Positions 51,633-57,079 of a DNA stretch of 57,079 nt are shown here, one piece after another. The first letter of the stretch is position 1. Each line of letters starts with the position of its first letter. This stretch comes from Nevskia sp. Its GTDB lineage: Bacteria; Pseudomonadota; Gammaproteobacteria; Nevskiales; Nevskiaceae. A program made the position numbers and the translations under genes. The stretch is from positions 1 through 57,079 of the forward strand of contig JADHNH010000008.1 in the NCBI GenBank assembly GCA_016779605.1, in the 5' to 3' direction. Below the pieces are notes generated by a model. It searched no databases. It was not told where the DNA came from and saw only the letters and a program-made list of their open reading frames with translations.

Positions 51633-53542
51633 GCCGCCGTCTCCAGCCCGGCCAGCCATGCGCAGGCGGCCTGCGCATCGTCGAGCAGCGGCATCGGCGG
51701 CAGGCTGGCCAGCACGCGCCGCCCGTAGCCCTTGCCGCGCACGCGCGGGTCGCACAGCACCACCAGCCCGCGGTCGGCGCCGTCGCGGATCAGGCGGCCC
51801 ACGCCCTGCCGCAAAGTGGTGATGGCGCGCGGCAGCTGCACCTCCGAGAAAGGATTGCCGCCGCGCTCGCGCACCGCCTGCAGGCGCGCCTCGAACACCG
51901 GATCGTTCTGCTGGCCGAACGGCAGCCGGTCGATCGCCACCAGGCGCAGCGCCTGCCCTTTCACGTCGACCCCCTCCCAGAAGCTGCTGGTCGCCACCAG
52001 CACGCCGTTGCCGGCGGCGGCGAAGCGCTCGACCAGCGCCGCCTTGGCATCCTCGCCCTGCGCCAGCAGCGGATACGGCAGCGTGCGCAGGCGCGCGGCG
52101 ATGCGCAGCAGCGCGCGGTGGCTGGTGCACAGCACGAAGGCGCCGCCGCCGCTGGCGCGGATGAGAGGATCCAGCATGTCGGCCACCGCGTCGGCGTAGG
52201 CCGGATCGTTGGGGTCGGGCAGGCCGCGCGGCAGGTACAGTCGCGCCTGGCGCCGGAAGTCGAACGGGCTGTCCAGGCGCAGGGTGGCGGCCTGGTCCAG
52301 GCCGAGCGTGCGCGAGAAATGCGAAAAGTCCTCGCCCGCGGCGAGCGTGGCCGAGGTGAACACCCAGGCCCCTGGATGGGCGCCCATGAAACGGCGGAAA
52401 TCCTCGGTCGGCTCCACCGGCGCGCAGTGCAGCGACCCGCCCCGCCCCAGCGCCTCGGCCCAGCGCACCTGGCCGGCCTCTTCGCCGGCGGCGATCCGCT
52501 CCAGCCGCGCTGACAAATCGGCAGCGCGCAGCGCGCAGTTTTCCAGCCCGGCGCTGCGTTCGGCGAAGCTCTTCAGCGCCGCCGCGCACGATTCCAGGGC
52601 GGTGCGCGAGGCCCCCAGCGCCGACGCCGCGCCGGCCTGCCCGCCGAACGCGCGCAGGGTCACGCGGCCGCCGATGGCGGCGAACGGCCGTTCGAGCTCG
52701 GCGGCGGCCTTGGCCAGCCCGTCGAGCTCCTGCGCCAGCCCGCCCATGTCGCCGAATGCCTGCAGCTCGGCGGCGGCATCGCGCACCAGGTCGTGCATCT
52801 GCCGCGTGGACACGCGCTCGCCGAAGAACTGCGCCGCCAGCTCGGGCAGCTGGTGCGCCTCGTCGACGATCACCGCGTCCGCGCCCGGCAGCACGCCGAA
52901 GCCCTGCTCCTTCAGCCGGAAATCCGCCAGCAGCAGGTGATGGTTCACCACCACCAGGTCCGCCGCCTGCGCCGCACGGCGCGCCTTGACCACGTGGCAG
53001 GCGGCGAAGTCCGGGCACTTGGCGCCCAGGCAGTTGTCCGCGGTGGACGTGACCAGGCCCAGCAGGGCGTCATCGGGCGCGCTTGCACCCATCTCGGCGA
53101 CGTCGCCGGCCTGGGTGCGCAGCGACCATTCCTGCACCGCGGTCAGCCGCTCGCGCCGCACCCGCGTGCGCGGATCGACCAGCGCCTTGTTGAGCCGGTA
53201 CAGGCACAGGTAGTTGGCGCGGCCCTTGAGCAGGCTCACCCGGGCCGGCACCGCCAGGGCTTCGCGCACGCGCGGCAGGTCGCGGAAGAACAGCTGGTCC
53301 TGCAGGTTCTTGGTGCCGGTTGACACCACCACGCGCACCCCGCTGCGCAGCGCCGGGGTGAGGTAGGCGTAGGTCTTGCCGGTGCCGGTGCCGGCCTCGA
53401 CGATCAGCGCCTGCCGCTCCTCCAGAGCCTGCTCGACGGCGTCGGCCATCTGCTGCTGCGCGGCGCGGGCGACGAAGCCGGGATGACGGGCGGCGAACGG
53501 CCCGTCGGCGCCGAGCAGTTGTCCCGCACTGTCGCCGCTCAC
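51629..53542 (-). CDS. yoaA: ATP-dependent DNA helicase, YoaA/DinG family
   Basis: A 637-residue XPD-like SF2 helicase. Walker A VEAGTGTGKTYAYL (residues 48-61), DEAH box VIVDEAHQLPELA, and the Fe-S ligands C113, C171, C176, C182 with the same 5/6 spacing as E. coli DinG. Length suits YoaA, a 5'-3' helicase associated with the polymerase III chi subunit and damage tolerance. Adjacent to tsaB as in many gammaproteobacteria. Confidence 0.92.
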   Translation of the reverse strand: MSGDSAGQLLGADGPFAARHPGFVARAAQQQMADAVEQALEERQALIVEAGTGTGKTYAYLTPALRSGVRVVVSTGTKNLQDQLFFRDLPRVREALAVPARVSLLKGRANYLCLYRLNKALVDPRTRVRRERLTAVQEWSLRTQAGDVAEMGASAPDDALLGLVTSTADNCLGAKCPDFAACHVVKARRAAQAADLVVVNHHLLLADFRLKEQGFGVLPGADAVIVDEAHQLPELAAQFFGERVSTRQMHDLVRDAAAELQAFGDMGGLAQELDGLAKAAAELERPFAAIGGRVTLRAFGGQAGAASALGASRTALESCAAALKSFAERSAGLENCALRAADLSARLERIAAGEEAGQVRWAEALGRGGSLHCAPVEPTEDFRRFMGAHPGAWVFTSATLAAGEDFSHFSRTLGLDQAATLRLDSPFDFRRQARLYLPRGLPDPNDPAYADAVADMLDPLIRASGGGAFVLCTSHRALLRIAARLRTLPYPLLAQGEDAKAALVERFAAAGNGVLVATSSFWEGVDVKGQALRLVAIDRLPFGQQNDPVFEARLQAVRERGGNPFSEVQLPRAITTLRQGVGRLIRDGADRGLVVLCDPRVRGKGYGRRVLASLPPMPLLDDAQAACAWLAGLETAA

Positions 53543-53555
53543 CGGCGCGCCGTGC

Positions 53556-54149
53556 TCATTGCGCCGGCTGCGCGCCGATCATGCGGTCGATGCCGTCGGC
53601 GCGCGCCTGCGCATCCAGCGCGCCGCCGGCGTCGCCCAGGGCCTGCCGCGCGCTGGCGATCAGCCGCCAGTTGCCGGACTCCAGGAACGGATTGCCATGG
53701 GCGAGGCTGGTCGACTTGCGCGCCGCCTGCTCGGCCTGGTCGGGATCGTGCAGGTCCATCTGCACCCCGGCCAGCCCCTGCCAGATGAAAGGATTGCGCG
53801 GCTCGATGTGCAGGGCGCGGTCCAGCGCAGCCTTGGCCTGGTCCGGATGGCCGCCGGCGCGCGCGGCCTGCGCCTGCCGGTAGAGCGCCAGCACCGCCGG
53901 CAGGGTGTGGAGGTCCTCGATCCGGCGCGGGTAGCTGGACAGCACCGCGGCGGGCGGCGCCACCGGTTGCGATACGGCCGGCGGCGTTGCGCCGGGCGCG
54001 ACCGGCGCCGGCGGCGGCGCCTGCACCGGTACCGGCGGCGGTGCGCTTTCGACTACGCCTTGCTGGGGCGTGCAGCCGGCCAGCACGGCGGCCAACGCGG
54101 CCGCGGCCCAGGCGGCCGTCCACATGGCCCACGAAACCCTGCGAATCAT
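53556..54149 (-). CDS. TPR lipoprotein downstream of mrcB
   Basis: A 197-residue lipoprotein: signal with lipobox LAGC (C26), a proline/alanine stretch (about 33-70), then two TPR-like motifs (AKAALDRALHIEPRNPFIWQG). The start overlaps the mrcB stop (ATGA). Adjacency to PBP1b suggests a cofactor role like LpoB, but it has no LpoB signature; TPR lipoproteins in this position occur in xanthomonads and pseudomonads. Function inferred. Confidence 0.8.
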   Translation of the reverse strand: MIRRVSWAMWTAAWAAAALAAVLAGCTPQQGVVESAPPPVPVQAPPPAPVAPGATPPAVSQPVAPPAAVLSSYPRRIEDLHTLPAVLALYRQAQAARAGGHPDQAKAALDRALHIEPRNPFIWQGLAGVQMDLHDPDQAEQAARKSTSLAHGNPFLESGNWRLIASARQALGDAGGALDAQARADGIDRMIGAQPAQ

Positions 54150-56506
54150 TTGAAGATTTTGGTCAGCCAATCCAGTGGAGTGGATTTTGCCGCATTTGCG
54201 CAGGGGGCGTACTCGCGCGGCGCCGAGCCTTGCAGGAACGGCATGGGCTGCGACTCGGCGCAGCCGGCGTCGGCCAGCTTGCCCGAAGCCGGCTCGACGC
54301 TGGCCTGCACCACCGAGGCCGGCGGCGTCATGTCGATGCCGCGGGCGCCCATGTCGCGCATCAGCCGTGCCCACACGTGCAGCGCGCCGGTGGCGCCTTC
54401 CAGGCCGGTAGGCTTGTTGTCGTCGCGTCCGACCCAGATCACGGCGACGCGGTCGCCGCCGAATCCGGCGAACCAGCTGTCGCGCAGATCCTCGGTGGTG
54501 CCGGTCTTGCCGGCATACACCTCGCCCGGCGGCAGCACCGAGTTGGCCCAGCGCGCAGTGCCCAGCTCGATCACCTTGTGCATCGCCCAGGTGGTCAGGA
54601 ACACCGGCCCGTCGGGGAGCGCGTGCTGCAGCTTGAACGAATAGCGGTCCAGCGGCTGGCCGTCCTTGGTGGTCACCGCGCGGATGGTCAGCAGCGGCGT
54701 GCGGAACCCGCCGGCGGCCAGGGTGGAATAGATCTGCGCGGCGTCCAGCGGCGACATGTCGATGGCGCCGAGGAACATCGACGGCACTTCCGGAGCGTCG
54801 GCAAAGCCCGCGGCGGCAAAGGTGGCGCGCACCTTGTCCACGCCCAGCTGCAGGCCCATGTGCACGGTCGCCAGGTTGTAGCTCTTGGCCAGGGCCATGT
54901 ACAGCGGCACCGGCCCGTGCAGCTGGCGGTCGTAGTTCTTCGGCTCCCATTGCTGGCCGTTGGGCAGCGCCACGTCGACCGGCGAATCGTCCAGGGTGGT
55001 CTGCAGGCTGAACTCTTCGGGCCGTTCCAGCGCGGTCACGTAGACGAACGGCTTGGCCAGCGAGCCGATCGGCCGCCGCGTGTCGATGGCGCGGTTGAAG
55101 CCGGCGTAGCGCGCGTCGCGCCCGCCCACCACCGCCAGCACCTCGCCGCCTTCCACCGTCGTCACCACCCCGGCCCCCTCCAGGGTGCCGGGCGGCATCC
55201 TGCGCCCCTTCTCCAGCTCCGGCAGGTCCTGCCCGATACGCTGCTCCAGCATTTCCTGCACGCGCGGATCCAGCGTGGTGAAGATGCGCAGGCCCTCGTT
55301 GGTGAGGTCCTCTTCCTTGTATAGCCCGGCGATCTGGCGGCGCACCAGGTCCACGAAGGCCGGGTAGCGCTCGGCACCACCGCCACCGCCGGCCGTGCCC
55401 ACGCCCAGGCCCTGGTGCACCGCGCGGTCGTACTCGTCGGGCGTGATGCTGCCGGACTTGCGCATCATGCCCAGCACCAGGTTGCGGCGCTCCAGCACCT
55501 TGGCCGGGTTGCGCCGCGGGTTGTAGCTGCTGGGCCCCTTGACGATCGCCACCAGCATGGCGATTTCGTGCGGCTGCAGTTCGTTGAGCGGCTTGTTGAA
55601 GTAGAAATGGCTGGCCAGGCCGAAGCCGCGGATGGCGCGCGGGCCGTCCTGGCCCAGCCAGACTTCATTCAGGTAGGCCTCCAGCACCTCGTCCTTGCTG
55701 ACGTGGCGCTCCAGCAGCACCGCCATCAGCGCCTCGCGCAGCTTGCGCCGCAGGGTCTGCTCGTTGGACAGGAACAGGTTCTTGATCAGCTGCTGGGTGA
55801 TCGTGCTGGCGCCCTGCACGGTATGGCCGGCGCGCAGGTTGGCCAGCATGGCGCGCAGGATGCCGCGGACGCTCACGCCCGAGTGCGCGTAGAAATCGTG
55901 GTCTTCCACCAGCACCAGGGTTTGCGGCAGCAGCGGCGGCACCTCGGGCAGCTTGACCAGCACCCGGTCCTCGCCGCCGCGCGAGGGATAGATGCTGCCG
56001 ATCAGCATGGGGTCCAGCCGCACCAGGTCGAGGTTCTGGTCGCTGCCCAGCGGCCGCAGCGCGGTGATCGCATGTGCGTCGGCGCTCACTTCCAGGCGCC
56101 GCTCCTCCTGCGCGCCGTCCCAGAACGAAAAAGCACGGGTGTAGATGCGCAGCGAGCCGCTGCCGGGGATGTAGGTGCCGGGACCGAGCAGGTCGTCGCC
56201 GGGACGGTAGCCCAGGCGATCCAGCTCGTGCCGCAGCTGCTCCAGGCCGATCGGCTCGCCCGGATACAGCTCCAGCGGAGCCGCGAACACCTGCGCCGGC
56301 AGCACCCAGCGCACGCCGGCGAAACGGCTGCGCACGTCCTGGTCCAGCCGCAGCAGCAGCACCGAAAAGGCGGCAATGCCGATGCTCAGGGCCAGGACGA
56401 TGCCGGCCAGCAGCCAGCGCAGGAACGGCGAGCGCCAGAATGCCTGGGCCCTGGACGGCCTGCCTGCGGATTTGGGGCCAGCGGATTTGGGGGTGGAACG
56501 CGCCAT
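54146..56506 (-). CDS. mrcB: Penicillin-binding protein 1B
   Basis: A 786-residue bifunctional murein synthase. N-terminal helix at about residues 29-52, UB2H-like domain, GT51 transglycosylase with EDHDFYAHSGVSVRGI and the QQLIKNLFLSNEQTL block, then a transpeptidase with the serine in RRPIGSLAKPFVY (SxxK) and KTGTTEDLRDSWFAG. Starts at MARSTPKSAG (56506). Confidence 0.95.
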   Translation of the reverse strand: MARSTPKSAGPKSAGRPSRAQAFWRSPFLRWLLAGIVLALSIGIAAFSVLLLRLDQDVRSRFAGVRWVLPAQVFAAPLELYPGEPIGLEQLRHELDRLGYRPGDDLLGPGTYIPGSGSLRIYTRAFSFWDGAQEERRLEVSADAHAITALRPLGSDQNLDLVRLDPMLIGSIYPSRGGEDRVLVKLPEVPPLLPQTLVLVEDHDFYAHSGVSVRGILRAMLANLRAGHTVQGASTITQQLIKNLFLSNEQTLRRKLREALMAVLLERHVSKDEVLEAYLNEVWLGQDGPRAIRGFGLASHFYFNKPLNELQPHEIAMLVAIVKGPSSYNPRRNPAKVLERRNLVLGMMRKSGSITPDEYDRAVHQGLGVGTAGGGGGAERYPAFVDLVRRQIAGLYKEEDLTNEGLRIFTTLDPRVQEMLEQRIGQDLPELEKGRRMPPGTLEGAGVVTTVEGGEVLAVVGGRDARYAGFNRAIDTRRPIGSLAKPFVYVTALERPEEFSLQTTLDDSPVDVALPNGQQWEPKNYDRQLHGPVPLYMALAKSYNLATVHMGLQLGVDKVRATFAAAGFADAPEVPSMFLGAIDMSPLDAAQIYSTLAAGGFRTPLLTIRAVTTKDGQPLDRYSFKLQHALPDGPVFLTTWAMHKVIELGTARWANSVLPPGEVYAGKTGTTEDLRDSWFAGFGGDRVAVIWVGRDDNKPTGLEGATGALHVWARLMRDMGARGIDMTPPASVVQASVEPASGKLADAGCAESQPMPFLQGSAPREYAPCANAAKSTPLDWLTKIFK

Positions 56507-56533
56507 CTGGCGCGCATGCTACCGGTTTTGCCG

Positions 56534-57079
56534 CTACTCGGACACGCCTTTGACTTCGCGTTCCATGGCGTCCAGGCCGATATGGCGGACGTCCTTGCCC
56601 TTGACGAAGTAGATGACGTATTCGGAGATGTTGCGCGCATGGTCGCCGATGCGCTCGAGCGCGCGCACCGACCAGATGATGTCCATCACCCGCCGGATCG
56701 AGCGCGGATCCTCCATCATGAAGGTGATGCACTGGCGCATCAGCGCTTCGTATTCGCGGTCCACCGCCACGTCCTCGCGGGCCACGCCCAGGGCGGCGTC
56801 GGCGTCCATGCGCGCGAACGAATCCAGGGCGTCACGCACCATCTGCGAGACATGCCGCGACAGGTGCCCCACCTCGTACAGCGGCGAGTGCTGGCCGTGA
56901 TCCTGCGAAGCCAGGTCCACCGCCATGCGGGCGATCTTTTCGGCCTCGTCGCCGATCCGTTCCAGGTCGGTGATGGTCTTGATGATGGCGTAGACCAGCC
57001 GCAGGTCGCCGGCGGTGGGCTGGCGCCGGGCGAGGATGCCGCTGCATTCCTCGTCGATCAGCACTTCGAGCTGGTTGAC
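56534..57079 (-). CDS. phoU: Phosphate transport regulator PhoU (5' end beyond window)
   Basis: The C-terminal about 180 residues of PhoU. Two helical-bundle repeats with ExxxD metal motifs ([30 protein letters not shown]). The reading frame continues in phase through the right edge (preceding residues [11 protein letters not shown]), so the start lies outside; the full protein is about 235 residues. PhoU restrains PhoR and the Pst transporter. Ends 27 bp from mrcB. Confidence 0.92.
   Translation of the reverse strand, partial: VNQLEVLIDEECSGILARRQPTAGDLRLVYAIIKTITDLERIGDEAEKIARMAVDLASQDHGQHSPLYEVGHLSRHVSQMVRDALDSFARMDADAALGVAREDVAVDREYEALMRQCITFMMEDPRSIRRVMDIIWSVRALERIGDHARNISEYVIYFVKGKDVRHIGLDAMEREVKGVSE

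Overview
This 57 kb window is GC-rich bacterial chromosome with strong third-position G/C and very tight gene packing. Gene content and order (nudJ-mnmA; gyrA-serC-serA-pheA-hisC-tyrA-aroA-cmk-rpsA-ihfB-lapA-lapB; metZ rather than metB; lapAB; bepA-type protease; RAYT/REP elements) point to a gammaproteobacterium near Xanthomonadales/Lysobacterales or Nevskiales. There is no rRNA, tRNA, CRISPR array or phage module, so placement below class level is inference.

Layout. (1) 1-5.6 kb: housekeeping genes nudJ, mnmA, acnA, ppnP and an orphan ParA. (2) 5.6-10.3 kb, minus strand: cvpA and purF, then a SAM-II-like riboswitch with its own promoter and terminator feeding metZ-nudL-mazG. (3) 10.4-13.3 kb: envelope quality control, with a BepA-like protease on the plus strand and lapA-lapB on the minus strand. 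(4) 13.4-26.6 kb, minus strand: gyrA, serine genes (serC, serA), aromatic genes (pheA, hisC, tyrA, aroA), then cmk, rpsA and ihfB. Short-unit tandem repeats arranged as long inverted repeats sit in several gaps, and a 267-bp element with 30-31 bp perfect terminal inverted repeats abuts the serC start codon. (5) 26.8-41.3 kb: a multiheme cytochrome region, the most novel part. A five-heme cytochrome diverges from a six-gene plus-strand operon. The operon encodes an FAD/NAD(P) oxidoreductase fused to two cyclic-nucleotide-binding domains and a four-cluster Fe-S domain; a diheme-type membrane cytochrome b; an FHA domain fused through one membrane helix to ten haem motifs; a lipoprotein with HbpS/GlcG-like repeats; an outer-membrane barrel with a FimV/LysM-like N-terminus; and a 1296-residue decahaem protein with an LVIVD-repeat tail. 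Together they could carry electrons from cytoplasmic NAD(P)H across both membranes. (6) 41.4-42.05 kb: a RAYT (REP-associated) transposase between two inverted REPs. (7) 42.1-49.2 kb, minus strand: an acyl-CoA dehydrogenase behind a perfect 26-bp palindrome, a repeat-rich gap, then an apparent operon aquaporin/cyclic-nucleotide fusion - GH63-like glycosidase - glucose-dehydrogenase-like SDR. (8) 49.4-57.1 kb: VOC protein, ltaE, and the minus-strand set mrcB - TPR lipoprotein - yoaA - tsaB, with phoU running off the right edge.

The two signals most worth pursuing are the 26.8-41.3 kb electron-transfer locus and the riboswitch before metZ, where aptamer blocks, antiterminator, terminator and promoter can all be read directly. 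The divergent gap 49177-49454 (278 bp) shows no motif I can support.
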